Source: Streptomyces sp. NBC_00483 (GTDB lineage: Bacteria > Actinomycetota > Actinomycetes > Streptomycetales > Streptomycetaceae). Taken from it: 64,000 nt of DNA. The notes under the pieces are model-generated. The model was not told where the DNA came from. It searched no databases and worked only from the letters and a program-made list of their open reading frames with translations. Each line of letters starts with the position of its first letter. Position 1 is the stretch's first letter. This document shows, piece by piece, positions 1-8,056 of this stretch. The position numbers and the translations under genes were made by a program. The stretch is taken from contig NZ_CP107880.1 of the NCBI RefSeq assembly GCF_036013745.1, positions 8,432,001 to 8,496,000 on the forward strand, read 5' to 3'.

Positions 1-283
1 CCAGCCAGGTCAATCCCGTGTGCCACCGCGGCATCGATACCCCGCACAAGGCAGCTGCCATCTCTGGTCCGTTGCCTCCCTGGGCCGCGATCCTGTGGAG
101 AGACCGTCGCTCCACCCGCACCCAGGTGCCGCGGTCCGTGCGGCCACCGACCGACCGCCGCTTACGGATCACCGAGTCGCGTTCGAAACGGACCCGCAGG
201 GACCGCTCCACCCGGTCGAGCACGTCATCGACCGGTTGAACGCGCAGATCAACCGGACGCGCAGGAGGCACCGACAGCGTCAT
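1..283 (-). CDS. N-terminal part of a conserved hypothetical protein (possibly kinase-like), cut by window edge
   Basis: The reading frame opens at an ATG at 283 and runs leftwards off the window without a stop, giving 94 residues. It has the Asp/Arg-rich composition of a soluble actinobacterial protein, for example DVLDRVERSLRVRFERDS near residues 20-37 and GGRTDRGTWVRVE near 45-57. It recalls the N-terminal segment of Streptomyces proteins annotated as aminoglycoside-phosphotransferase-like, but the kinase motifs would lie outside the window, so the function is not assigned. The start is chosen because it is the first ATG in the open frame. No strong ribosome-binding site is visible. A long perfect palindrome lies about 120 bp upstream of the start. 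Confidence 0.55.
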   Translation of the reverse strand, partial: MTLSVPPARPVDLRVQPVDDVLDRVERSLRVRFERDSVIRKRRSVGGRTDRGTWVRVERRSLHRIAAQGGNGPEMAAALCGVSMPRWHTGLTWL

Positions 284-401
284 GTCGGGACCGTAGCAAG
301 CAGCAGGCCGGCGAGCTGGTCGATTCGGCGTCGGCCGCGCCCTGCCTGGCCACGGGCTATCCAACACTCGAACAGCGCCTCCGCCCGATCCTGTTCGTGA
401 G

Positions 402-454
402 CTGAGCTTGATCTTTAACCTCGGGTGACACCCGAGGTTAAAGATCAAGCTCAG
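402..454. repeat. 53-bp perfect palindrome (26-bp arms, 1-nt centre)
   Basis: Arm 402-427 is the exact reverse complement of arm 429-454 with a single A between them. The arms begin CTGAGCTTGATC and meet at CTCGGGTG-A-CACCCGAG. The outer halves are AT-richer than the surroundings. Possible readings are two abutting ends of an insertion element, a bidirectional hairpin, or an operator. The length and perfection are unusual for a terminator, and no transposase is adjacent. Confidence 0.9.
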
Positions 455-522
455 GTCTGTCTCACTCGTGGGTCGGTCTGATTCTGTCTCGTGATCTTGG
501 CCCATGAGCTGAGAACCCGTTG

Positions 523-1002
523 TCAGCCGCTCTGCCGTGGCGCCTCTCGAGCGGCACGGCAGCGATCGTCCGGCATCAGCCACGCCTCCGCATCCCGCCG
601 GATCCGCGCCGCCTCGAAGCTCTCGTACTCCCGGATCACCGACCTGATCGTGCCTCGCTCGCGGTACTCGTCCATGATCGCGACATGCTCCGGCAAGCGT
701 ACGAACTCCGCCAGAGCCTGCCGCCCGGTCCACACCGAGACCGATCCGCAGCGCCGGGCCAAGGGCACGACCCACAACCACATGCCGATCGCTCCGTCGA
801 GATGCGGCCAGCAGCGCCGCAGCGCGAAGCCGCGACGCGCGATGCCGGGCAAGTCTCGGTATGCGTCGCTGGTGAAGTCGGTGACGCTGACGATGAGCGG
901 GCCGCTCCGGCGACCGGGGATGCCACGGTCGACGCCCTTCGCCTCGGCGCGGTCACCGAAGGAGTCTCCGGCCGGCCCCTGGCACCAGCGGCTCCTCAGC
1001 AT
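523..1002 (-). CDS. Small DUF3291-like or monooxygenase-like hypothetical protein
   Basis: This 159-residue frame starts at an ATG (1002) that overlaps the stop of the upstream MDMPI-type gene (ATGCTGA overlap), implying translational coupling. The central part (about residues 35-125) contains LIVSVTDF, an Arg/Trp-rich middle and SVWTGRQALAEFVRLPEHVAIM, followed by a C-terminal helix. This resembles the spheroidene-monooxygenase/DUF3291-like ferredoxin-fold proteins of actinomycetes, in which a segment such as 'W.d..al..f.....H...M' is conserved. The first 30 residues look less protein-like, so the true start could be internal. The assignment rests on pattern memory only. Confidence 0.5.
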   Translation of the reverse strand: MLRSRWCQGPAGDSFGDRAEAKGVDRGIPGRRSGPLIVSVTDFTSDAYRDLPGIARRGFALRRCWPHLDGAIGMWLWVVPLARRCGSVSVWTGRQALAEFVRLPEHVAIMDEYRERGTIRSVIREYESFEAARIRRDAEAWLMPDDRCRAAREAPRQSG

Positions 1003-1589
1003 GGCCCGGGCGTCCAGGACGGATCGCGGCCAAGCAGGGCCAGCAACCGGTCGCCCGGCGGGGCGTCGTCGGGGACGGCGATCCGTCGGCGGAATGCGGC
1101 ACCGGCCCCGCGGCCCTCGTCCGGGACCAGGGCGGCGACGCGCATTGCGGCGGTAGTGAGTTCGGCGGAAGGTTCCCACGGGGCGTCGATCGTCACCGCG
1201 ACGTCCCAGGCGTGCGCCACGTAGTCGAGCAGGTGGAAGCCGATCGCCATCCGTCCGGGGACAGCAAAGCCCTCGCCCACCTCCGGCAGCGCGAACCGCC
1301 GCTCCAGCACGTCGTCTTCCGCGAACGCCGCGGTGACCTCGCCCACCGACGCCTCATACGCTCCGGCCGGGTCTTCACCGAGGTCGCCGTCGTGCCATAC
1401 GGCCCACGGCTCACCCGCGCCGCGGGCGGAGGCGGCGAACCCCTCGTTCTGGCTGACCAGATGGCGAACCAGCCCGTACAGGGTCCAGTCCGCGCACGGC
1501 GTCGCCAACCTCAAGTGGTCGGTCTTCACCCGGGAGACCACCTCCCCGGTCAGCAACAGCGCCTGGCGGTCCAGTCGTCGTATGTCCAT
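996..1589 (-). CDS. TIGR03086-type MDMPI/DinB-fold protein
   Basis: The 197-residue product carries the hallmarks of mycothiol-dependent maleylpyruvate-isomerase-type proteins. It has an N-terminal helix, the patch LATPCADWTLYGLVRHLV (about residues 27-44) and a metal-binding His in FHLLDYVAHAWDVA (about 117-130). Members adopt a four-helix DinB-like fold with a divalent metal; most have no known substrate, and some are mycothiol-dependent thiol transferases. The gene is divergent from the MocR-type regulator at 1706, so the 116-bp gap between them probably holds both promoters and may be the regulator's target. Its stop overlaps the start of the next gene. Confidence 0.8.
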   Translation of the reverse strand: MDIRRLDRQALLLTGEVVSRVKTDHLRLATPCADWTLYGLVRHLVSQNEGFAASARGAGEPWAVWHDGDLGEDPAGAYEASVGEVTAAFAEDDVLERRFALPEVGEGFAVPGRMAIGFHLLDYVAHAWDVAVTIDAPWEPSAELTTAAMRVAALVPDEGRGAGAAFRRRIAVPDDAPPGDRLLALLGRDPSWTPGPC

Positions 1590-1705
1590 GACCGGAGCGT
1601 AAGATCCCTCAGCGATTCAGTTCCAGAGCCAATATCCTGCCAAACGGTTGAGCCAATCCCCGGGCCGAAAGCCAACAACAGCTGAGCCGAAAGCGAAAAG
1701 CCGAG

Positions 1706-3157
1706 ATGGACGTACACGTCAGGCTCGACGGGAAACGAGACCTGTCCGGCCAGATCTATCGCCAGTTGCGCACCGCGATCCACGACGGACTGCTACGGCC
1801 CGGCGATCCGCTTCCCCCGACCCGGGAGTTGAGCCGCCGCCTCGCGGTGGCCCGCAACACCGTCGGCGTCGCCTACGAACGGCTCGTCGCCGAGGGCTAT
1901 GCGGACAGCAGGGTCGGCTCCGGGACCTATGTGCGTACGACGGGCCTGCCCACGCGCGAGGCCGCGACCGCCACCGACACCACAGGCTCGGGACTGCGTC
2001 CCCGCGCCCTGTGGGCGGGCCTGTCCCCATGGGCAGCCCCAGAGATCACAGGACCGACCACGGCGACCCACGACTTCCGGGTCGGCCTGCCGGACGCCCG
2101 GCTCTTCCCGTACGACGCCTGGCGTCCCCTGATCTCCCGGGAACTGCGCCTCTCGGCAACCGGGGCGGTCGGATACGGCGATCCATCCGGCCACGCCGGG
2201 CTGCGGACCGCACTCGCCCGGCACATCGGACTCTCCCGCGGCGTGCGGACCGGCCCGGACGACGTACTGGTGACCACCAGCACGCAGCAGGCCCTGGACC
2301 TCATCGGGCGGGTACTGCTCGAACCGGGCGACCGCGTAGCCGTAGAAGAGCCCGGCTACCCACCGGCCCGACTGCCGTTCCTGGCGCAGGGCGCCGAGGT
2401 CACGGGCATACCGGTGGACGCCGAGGGCCTGCTCGTGGACGCCCTCCCACCTGACACCCGCGCCGTGTACGTCACCCCCTCCCACCAGTTCCCGCTCGGC
2501 ATGCCGATGTCCCTGCGGCGCAGAACGGCACTGCTGCGATGGGCGCGGCAGCACGGCGCCGCAGTGATCGAGGACGACTACGACAGCGAATTCCGGTTCG
2601 GCGGCCGGCCGGTCGAGACGCTGCACAGTCTGGACCGGGACGGACACGTCATCTACGTGGGGTCGTTCTCCAAGGTGATGCTGCCCTCCGTGCGCGTCGG
2701 CTTCCTGGTGGCGCCCGCCCCGTTGCGCACAGCACTGCGCACCGCCAAGTACACCGCCGACTGGCACACAGCGGTCCCCACACAGGCGGCGCTCGCCCGC
2801 TTCGTCGACGACGGGTTGCTCGCCCGGCACATCCGCCGGATGCAGCACACGTACGCGACCCGGCACCAAGCCATCACCCGCGCGCTCACCGATCACTTCG
2901 CGGACTTGGCCGAGCTGGTGCCGTCCGCCGCGGGCCTGCACGTGACGACGTTCACCCAAGGCCACCTCGCCGACCCTGACGCCCTCGCGGACCGAGCCGC
3001 CCGGGCCCGGGCATCCGGCGTAGCGGTCTACACCTTGGCGGAGGTCGCCGCGAACCGCTCCGCGCGCCCGGGCTTCGTCTTCGGCTACGGCTCGATCAGC
3101 GCGTCGGACATCAAGCCGGGCCTTCACTCCGTACTCGGCCCGCCCAAGGACTACTGA
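1706..3157 (+). CDS. MocR/PdxR-family transcriptional regulator (GntR HTH fused to aminotransferase)
   Basis: This 483-residue protein has a GntR winged helix at residues 12-78 (LPPTRELSRRLAVARNTV, then GSGTYV). A fold-type I PLP aminotransferase domain fills about 120-480. The PLP-site motifs are present: DDYDSEFR at 290-297 and GSFSKVMLP with the Schiff-base Lys at 323. MocR proteins use PLP, or an amino-acid adduct of it, as an effector and commonly control vitamin B6 or amine genes. Here the divergent partner is the MDMPI-type gene at 1589, so it is more likely a local regulator than the general pdxST activator. Length and architecture are complete. Confidence 0.93.
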   Translation: MDVHVRLDGKRDLSGQIYRQLRTAIHDGLLRPGDPLPPTRELSRRLAVARNTVGVAYERLVAEGYADSRVGSGTYVRTTGLPTREAATATDTTGSGLRPRALWAGLSPWAAPEITGPTTATHDFRVGLPDARLFPYDAWRPLISRELRLSATGAVGYGDPSGHAGLRTALARHIGLSRGVRTGPDDVLVTTSTQQALDLIGRVLLEPGDRVAVEEPGYPPARLPFLAQGAEVTGIPVDAEGLLVDALPPDTRAVYVTPSHQFPLGMPMSLRRRTALLRWARQHGAAVIEDDYDSEFRFGGRPVETLHSLDRDGHVIYVGSFSKVMLPSVRVGFLVAPAPLRTALRTAKYTADWHTAVPTQAALARFVDDGLLARHIRRMQHTYATRHQAITRALTDHFADLAELVPSAAGLHVTTFTQGHLADPDALADRAARARASGVAVYTLAEVAANRSARPGFVFGYGSISASDIKPGLHSVLGPPKDY

Positions 3158-3257
3158 ACGCGGAAGGAAACGCCTGCACACGGTTCAGCAGTGACGTAAG
3201 AACTCATCGGTGTCGATCACGCGAACCCTGCCTGTGTGACTCCCGAATTCGGATCCT

Positions 3258-3872
3258 TCATCTCTCGGGCACGGGGGAGACCTCTGGCCAGCAGTGCATC
3301 GCCTGGTCGATGACGGTGTTCAGCGCGGTGAGCGAGGCTCCGTCGCGGGCCTGGAAGGAGAGCCCGTTGAGGACGGTGGCGTAGAAGGCGGCCAGTCGTG
3401 CCGCGTCGGTGCCGACGGGGAGGTCGCCGTCTGCGATGCCGCGCTCGATGCGGCCCTGGATGGCTTCGCGGGTCTGCGTGCGCAGGCGGGCGAGCGTGTC
3501 GGCGACGTCCGCGCTGTCGGGAGTGGCGAGGGGGGCGGCCAGGATGACGAGGCAGCCGCGCGGGGTGGCCGGGTCGGTGTACGCGGCGGCGTTGTCGCGG
3601 AGCGCGGCCTCGACGGACGCGCGCGCCGTGGGCTGTTCGTCCAGGGCGCACCGGGTGTAGGAGCCCTCGGTGGCCGCGTACAGGGCGAGGGCCTCGCGGA
3701 AGAGTTCCTCCTTGGAACCGTACGCGGCGTACAGGCTGGGGGACTTGATGCCCATGGCGGAGGTCAGCGCGGCCATCGAGGCGCCCTGGTAGCCGTGTTC
3801 CCAGAAGACACGCAGCGCCTGCTCCAGGGCCCGGTCGCGGTCGAAGCCGCGGGGGCGTCCTCTGCTCGCCAT
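3258..3872 (-). CDS. TetR/AcrR-family repressor
   Basis: The protein is 204 residues. The start is the ATG at 3872 that begins MASRGRPRGFDRDRALEQA. The N-terminal HTH covers about residues 10-57 (EHGYQGASMAALTSAMGIKSP then LYAAYGSKEELF). The C-terminal ligand domain includes FYATVLNGLSFQARDGA. This matches the YafC/'TetR_C_11' type of repressor, which usually controls a divergent oxidoreductase. The partner here is the SDR gene starting at 4039. An 18-bp perfect palindrome in the shared promoter region is the likely operator. Upstream open frame beyond 3872 belongs to antisense of the SDR gene and is not coding. Confidence 0.9.
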   Translation of the reverse strand: MASRGRPRGFDRDRALEQALRVFWEHGYQGASMAALTSAMGIKSPSLYAAYGSKEELFREALALYAATEGSYTRCALDEQPTARASVEAALRDNAAAYTDPATPRGCLVILAAPLATPDSADVADTLARLRTQTREAIQGRIERGIADGDLPVGTDAARLAAFYATVLNGLSFQARDGASLTALNTVIDQAMHCWPEVSPVPER

Positions 3873-3948
3873 CGCTTCACTCCCTGCCGCCGTCGGGGCG
3901 CCGGAGGGGGCCGGCGCCAATTTCTGTAACGCTCGGCAAATATAACCC

Positions 3949-3997
3949 TTGACCGGCCGGATCCTGGTGCGCACTATTACTGTGTCGATCGACACAG
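3949..3997 (+). promoter_or_regulatory. SDR promoter with 18-bp TetR-type operator
   Basis: A TTGACC box (3949-3954) is followed after 18 bp by ACTATT (3973-3978), a plausible though weak -35/-10 pair. The perfect palindrome CTGTGTCGATCGACACAG sits at 3980-3997, over the expected transcription start of the SDR gene and between the divergent TetR and SDR genes. That geometry suits repression by the adjacent TetR protein. Binding is inferred from position and symmetry. Confidence 0.6.
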
Positions 3998-4038
3998 AAT
4001 GTGGATCGGTGCCTGCCGACAACTTCAAGGGGTCCCGC

Positions 4039-4812
4039 ATGTCCACTTCCAGCAGCCCGCGCTTCGACGGCAAGGTCGTCCTGGTCACCGGGGCGGGCTC
4101 CGGCATCGGCCGGGCCAGTGCACTCGCCTTCGCCGCACGCGGTGCCACCGTCGTGACCGCCGGCCGCGACACCGGCGCGCTCGCCGAGACCGTCCGGCTC
4201 ATCGAGAAGGACGGAGGGACGGCGGACGCGATCCGCGCGGACGTGACCGACTCCGCCTCGGTCCAGGACCTGGTGTCGACCGTCGTCGCCCGGCACGGAG
4301 GCCTGCACATCGCCCACAACAACGCCGGCGTCCTCACCGCGCTCGGCCCGGTCGCCGAGGTCGACGAGGCTGAGTGGGACACGCAGTTGGCCGTGAACCT
4401 CACCGGCGTACTGCTGAGCATGAAGCACGAGATCCGGCACATGCGCGCGCACGGCGGCGGCGCCATCGTCAACACGTCCGCGAACATCGGTGCCCACCTG
4501 CGCTATCCGGGAATGGGTGCGTACGCGGCCTCCAAGGCCGCCGTCTCCGCGCTGACCCGGGCCGCCGCCCTGGACCACATCAAGGACGGCGTCCGCATCA
4601 ACGCCGTCAGCCCGGGCGCCTCCCGGACACACATGTCGATGCGGCCCGGCGAGACCGAGACAGACCGTGATGAGCGCCTGGGCGCCACCATCCCGTTGGG
4701 GCGCCCGGCGGATCTCGACGAGATCACTGCCGCCGTCCTGTGGCTGGCCTCCGATGCGGCGAGCTTCGTCGTCGGCCATGATCTGGTCGCCGATGGCGGC
4801 GCCAGCGCCTGA
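4039..4812 (+). CDS. SDR-family NAD(P)-dependent oxidoreductase
   Basis: This 257-residue classical short-chain dehydrogenase/reductase has the Rossmann glycine motif VTGAGSGIG (residues 16-24), NNAG (94-97) and the catalytic set Ser147, Tyr162 and Lys166 (YAASK). It also has the usual C-terminal DGGASA tail. The ATG at 4039 is preceded by an AAGGGG ribosome-binding site and aligns with family N-termini; an in-frame ATG at 3949 lies upstream of the operator and is rejected. The substrate is unknown, and members with this length and motif spacing oxidise many sugars, alcohols and keto compounds. Divergence from the TetR gene suggests inducible expression, perhaps for detoxifying a carbonyl compound. 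Confidence 0.92.
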   Translation: MSTSSSPRFDGKVVLVTGAGSGIGRASALAFAARGATVVTAGRDTGALAETVRLIEKDGGTADAIRADVTDSASVQDLVSTVVARHGGLHIAHNNAGVLTALGPVAEVDEAEWDTQLAVNLTGVLLSMKHEIRHMRAHGGGAIVNTSANIGAHLRYPGMGAYAASKAAVSALTRAAALDHIKDGVRINAVSPGASRTHMSMRPGETETDRDERLGATIPLGRPADLDEITAAVLWLASDAASFVVGHDLVADGGASA

Positions 4813-5030
4813 CACCGAACCCGCTGGGCAGGGGCAGGCCGCCTATTGGGACCTCAGCGCAACTCGCGCGGGCAACGCCACTGCCACGAGGGACGATCTC
4901 CGCAGCCCTCACGCACGCCCCGATCAAGCGCACCTGTGAACGCCCCGTGTAGCGAACGGGAGACGGCCAGCCGCACATGAGGGCGGTCGACCGTCGAAGC
5001 AGGCGGGGGCCCAAAGGCAGGCTCTGATCC

Positions 5031-5765
5031 CTACCCGCCGTTCAGGGTGCGCTCCAGCAGGGGCAGCAGCCGCTCCCAGTGCACCTTCAGTCCGGCCGCG
5101 CTGAAGGTCTCGGTGTCGGCCATGGTGAACCCGTGGACGGTGCCGGGATAGATCTCGGAGGTGTACGCGACCCCCGCGGCATCCAGCCCACGGTTGAGCT
5201 CGCCCAGCGCATCGGGCGTCAAGTCGCCCTCGGCGTGCCCGAGGTGGACCTGCGCGGTGACGGTCTCGAAGAGCCCGGGGCCGTCGACGCTGACAGGCGC
5301 GTGGAACGCGGCGAGGGCGCCGACCCGACCCGGATGGGCCGCGGCGGTACGCACGGCGTACAGCCCGCCGATGCAGTACCCGGTCACCCCGAGGGGCCCG
5401 GCGGCGACCTCGGCCTGGGCGCCGAGAAACCCGAGGTAGCCCTCGGCATCGCGCAGGACACGCTCGAGGGTGTGCGCCTGGATCAAGGGCATCACCGCGC
5501 CCATGACCCGCTCCCGGTCCCGCGCCCCGACGAACTCGGGAAGCTCGGCCACCGGCGCGGGCCCGTTTCGGTAGAAGACATTCGGCACGAGCACGTAGTA
5601 CCCGTGCCCCGCCAACTCCGCGGCCATCTCCCGCAGTACGGGCCGAATCCCGAACCCGTCCGGGTACATCAGTACGCCTGGGTGCTTCCCGCCGCCCTCG
5701 GGGAAGGCGGCGAACCCGTCGGCCACGCCGTCCGCGGTCGGAATCTCCAGTGTCTTGACTGTCAT
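5031..5765 (-). CDS. Dienelactone hydrolase family protein
   Basis: The 244-residue alpha/beta hydrolase carries the dienelactone-hydrolase signature, with Cys131 as nucleophile in GYCIGG, Asp181 in HAEGDLT and His211 in GTVHGFTM. Family members cleave dienelactone in chlorocatechol degradation or act on related esters. In actinomycetes many copies are of unknown substrate. It is monocistronic, with 218 bp to the SDR gene and the IS5-type element about 300 bp upstream. An imperfect inverted repeat is present just upstream of the start. No signal peptide is present, so it is cytoplasmic. Confidence 0.88.
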   Translation of the reverse strand: MTVKTLEIPTADGVADGFAAFPEGGGKHPGVLMYPDGFGIRPVLREMAAELAGHGYYVLVPNVFYRNGPAPVAELPEFVGARDRERVMGAVMPLIQAHTLERVLRDAEGYLGFLGAQAEVAAGPLGVTGYCIGGLYAVRTAAAHPGRVGALAAFHAPVSVDGPGLFETVTAQVHLGHAEGDLTPDALGELNRGLDAAGVAYTSEIYPGTVHGFTMADTETFSAAGLKVHWERLLPLLERTLNGG

Positions 5766-5788
5766 GAACTCTCTCTTCGTCGTTGCCA

Positions 5789-5806
5789 GTTGAACCTGTG
5801 GTCAAC
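5789..5806. promoter_or_regulatory. Inverted repeat upstream of the dienelactone hydrolase gene
   Basis: GTTGAACCTGTGGTCAAC lies 24 bp upstream of the start codon, with GTTGA/TCAAC outer arms. On the minus strand it also contains a TTGACC -35-like box. It could be an operator for an unlinked regulator. No regulator gene is adjacent. Confidence 0.35.
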
Positions 5807-6079
5807 ACGACAAAGGTGGAGCTCGTGCAACGGGGCCCGCGTCGGCCCGTACGGCGCTCAGCGGAGCACCGGGTCACCGATCCGTGCGTGGCGCGAAGCC
5901 GTCCCGGTAGTCATGGTCGTGGAGCCTAGCCCACAGGATCAGCCTGACGCTACGGCTTCCACGGGCGGGCTACGTGGCCAAGGCCCGTTGGCTCACCAGG
6001 GGCTCAAAGACAGTCTCTGGCGGAGCGCGGCCGTCCTTCGGGTCGCCCCGGGCCCGCGGCGGCCACTGCCGCGACTTAA
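5807..6079. other. Non-coding flank between hydrolase promoter and IS element
   Basis: No gene with credible coding signals was found on either strand. The stretch ends in the CTTAA sequence that also flanks the right end of the IS element. Confidence 0.5.
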
Positions 6080-6962
6080 AGGCTCTAACAAAAGCTGCTG
6101 ATCATGAGTGTTTCGGTCTGTCTGTCCGTAGGTCTGGTCATGGGAGAGCGTCAGTCGCGGCCATGGATCGTGTCGGACGAACTGTGGTCGATGATCGAGC
6201 CGTTGCTGCCGAAGCCGGGCCCGAAGAAGGTCGAGGGCAGACCACGGGTCCCGGACCGGCAGGCACTGTGCGGGATCCTCTTTGTGCTGCACACCGGCAT
6301 CCAATGGGAGTACCTGCCGCAGGAGTTGGGCTTCGGCTCGGGCATGACCTGCTGGCGCCGGCTGGCCGCCTGGAACGAGGCGGGGGTGTGGGACGGACTG
6401 CACCTGGTGCTGCTGAAGAAGCTACGGTCGGCGGGCAAGCTGGACTGGTCCCGGGCGGTGATCGATTCCTCGCACGTGCGGGCCGCTCGGCGGGGCCCAA
6501 AAGCGGGCCGAGCCCGGTCGACCGCGCGCGGCCGGGCAGCAAGCACCACGTGCTCACCGACGGCCAGGGCATCCCGCTCGCCGTATCGCTGACCGGCGGC
6601 AACCGCAACGACGTCACTCAACTCCTGCCCCTGCTCGACAAGGTCCCCGCCGTGGCAGGCACGGTCGGACGGCCACGCAAGCGGCCGGACCTGTTGTTCG
6701 CTGACCGCGGCTACGACCACGACATCTACCGGCGCCAGGTACGACAGCGCGGCATCCGCCCGGTCATTGCCGAACGCGGTCAGCCGCACGGCACCGGACT
6801 GGGCACCTTCCGGTACGTGGTCGAGCGCACCATCGCGTGGCTGCACGGCTTCCGTCGTCTCCGCATCCGCTGGGAGCGGCGTGACGACATCCATGAAGCC
6901 TTCCTCGGGCTGGCCGCCTGCCTGATCACTCATCGGCACGTCCAACGCCTTTGTTAGCACCT
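6080..6962 (+). mobile_element. IS5-type insertion sequence (about 883 bp), structurally complete
   Basis: The element is bounded by imperfect 16-bp terminal inverted repeats. The left repeat is AGGCTCTAACAAAAGC at 6080-6095; the right repeat (6947-6962) reads AGGTGCTAACAAAGGC on the minus strand, 13 of 16 matching. The sequence CTTAA occurs directly outside both ends (6075-6079 and 6963-6967), consistent with a short target duplication. It encodes one transposase expressed from two overlapping frames. Size, two-frame organisation and protein motifs fit the IS427-like subgroup of the IS5 family. No disabling change other than the frameshift arrangement is seen, so this is probably the only intact mobile element in the window. 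Confidence 0.88.
6104..6957 (+). CDS. IS5-family transposase made by -1 ribosomal frameshifting
   Basis: The first frame (6104-6592) encodes the N-terminal part: WIVSDELWSMIEPLLP, then the DUF4096-like helical region and AVIDSSHVRAARRGPK, with the first catalytic Asp in VIDSSHV. The second frame supplies GSKHHVLTDGQGIPL, NDVTQLLPLLD, LLFADRGYDHD (second Asp) and FRYVVERTIAWLHGFRRLR (catalytic Glu), ending at 6957. The two are joined at C-CCA-AAA (6496-6502), a canonical -1 slippery heptamer, where re-pairing gives CCC-AAA and continues in the second frame. A start at the internal ATG at 6140 is also possible. The fused product would be about 284 residues, normal for the group. Confidence 0.88.
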
Positions 6963-6967
6963 CTTAA

Positions 6968-7276
6968 TGGCAGGTATCTGTGGCGGTGGCCGGGTGCATC
7001 GGCAACCAGTGAGCATTCGGGCGCAGTTGGAGACTCCGTGGTGGCGCGGTGGAGGTCACTCGATTCGGTGGTCGCCCACGCATCGACGTTCAGTGAGCGG
7101 GTGGCGGGGACAAGGTGGCAGTGAGCCGCCTCCGGGGCTCTCGGGCTGGCGGTGCCGGGTGCGAAGGAGTGGGCAATTGAATCCGCGGGCCGCCGTCCGC
7201 GCATGCGACGACGGCGTGCGCCCCGCCGTCGCTGGGACGGGCCACTTCGACACCACTGCCGCGCACGGAGGCCGGG
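6968..7276. other. Non-coding stretch right of the IS element
   Basis: No credible gene, RNA or repeat was recognised. Open frames here are arginine- or proline-rich and lack ribosome-binding sites. Confidence 0.45.
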
Positions 7277-7729
7277 ATGACGCGCTCCGCGGTTCACCGA
7301 CCGTATCGACGCGACGTTCATCGACTGCTCCTCGCGGCCCGCGATCGTCTCCGGGCAGGGGAAGGTGATGATCGCGCAGGCCTCGCTGCAGTCTTGGCTC
7401 AGGCTGCGGATGGTTTCGATGACGCCGATCCACTGCAGGCGCCAGCGTCGTGGATCGTCCGTGAGGCAGCGGCTCTCCTGCTGCGGCATGCGGATCCCGA
7501 CGGTCCTACGCGGCTGACGGACCCGGACCTGCTGCGCCATCTCGCCGTCCTGGACGGCCGTGCTGTAAAGGGGCTCGTGCGGCTGCTCGACGACGTGACC
7601 ACCACGCTTTCAGTGCGCCCCGTTATCGAACTGGCCCTGCCGGAACCACCTCAGACAGACGGGACGGAACAGGACTACGACCGGCACGGTGAGCCCGGCC
7701 CCGGACGGTCGGGGGTGCAGCGTGGATGA
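7277..7729 (+). CDS. Hypothetical protein, helical, 150 residues
   Basis: The ATG at 7277 is preceded by GGAGG at a 5-nt spacing, which supports both start and reality. The product is mostly alpha-helical and rich in Ala, Leu, Arg and Asp (DVHRLLLAARDRLRAGE, WIVREAAALLLRHADPDG, GRAVKGLVRLLDDVT), with a low-complexity C-terminal tail. There is no signal peptide or membrane segment. I do not recognise the family. The gene lies between the IS5-type element and the VWA operon in the same orientation. No operon link is evident. Confidence 0.5.
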   Translation: MTRSAVHRPYRRDVHRLLLAARDRLRAGEGDDRAGLAAVLAQAADGFDDADPLQAPASWIVREAAALLLRHADPDGPTRLTDPDLLRHLAVLDGRAVKGLVRLLDDVTTTLSVRPVIELALPEPPQTDGTEQDYDRHGEPGPGRSGVQRG

Positions 7730-7759
7730 GCAGGGTGAAGCGTCGGGAATCGGCCTGCA

Positions 7760-7936
7760 GTGCACCTCGCCGGCGACTGGGAAGCGGAGGCCGGCATGCT
7801 CGTGATCCTGGCAGGCGTGTACGGCCTCATCGCCGGGCTAGCGGGCCTGCGCGCTTCTCTGCGCTTCACCCGGAGGGGAGGCTGCGGACAGGTGCGAAGG
7901 CTGGGGGCCGAGCGAAAAGAAGGCGCACCGTCGTGA
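7760..7936 (+). CDS. Possible small single-span membrane protein
   Basis: The frame opens at GTG 7760 (or ATG 7796) and encodes 58 (or 46) residues. One hydrophobic stretch, MLVILAGVYGLIAGLAGL, is followed by a basic tail. No clear ribosome-binding site is seen for either start, and the tail composition is unremarkable. It is listed because the hydrophobic helix is clean and the region otherwise has no gene. It may be spurious. Confidence 0.25.
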   Translation: MHLAGDWEAEAGMLVILAGVYGLIAGLAGLRASLRFTRRGGCGQVRRLGAERKEGAPS

Positions 7937-7982
7937 GTGACCGGCGCCCGGTCTCCCTTCGGCGATCGTGTCGGGCGACGCC

Positions 7983-8026
7983 TTGAGGTCCCCGTTGAAG
8001 TCACCGTTGAGGTCCCCGTTTTGGTC
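7983..8026. repeat. 12-bp tandem repeat, about 3.5 copies
   Basis: The unit TTGAGGTCCCCG recurs at 7983, 7995 (two changes) and 8007, followed by a partial TTTTGGTC. It lies just upstream of the VWA gene start at 8057, in its leader or promoter. On the minus strand it would encode an Asn-Gly-Asp pattern, but no gene is called there. Confidence 0.8.
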
Positions 8027-8056
8027 TTCTCCCGTCATGATCCATAAGATCCGCCG

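Noticed and set aside
1793..3181. Long minus-strand open frame opposite the MocR gene
   Set aside because: Composition is Gly/Arg/Val-rich with no domain. The plus strand encodes a complete MocR protein.
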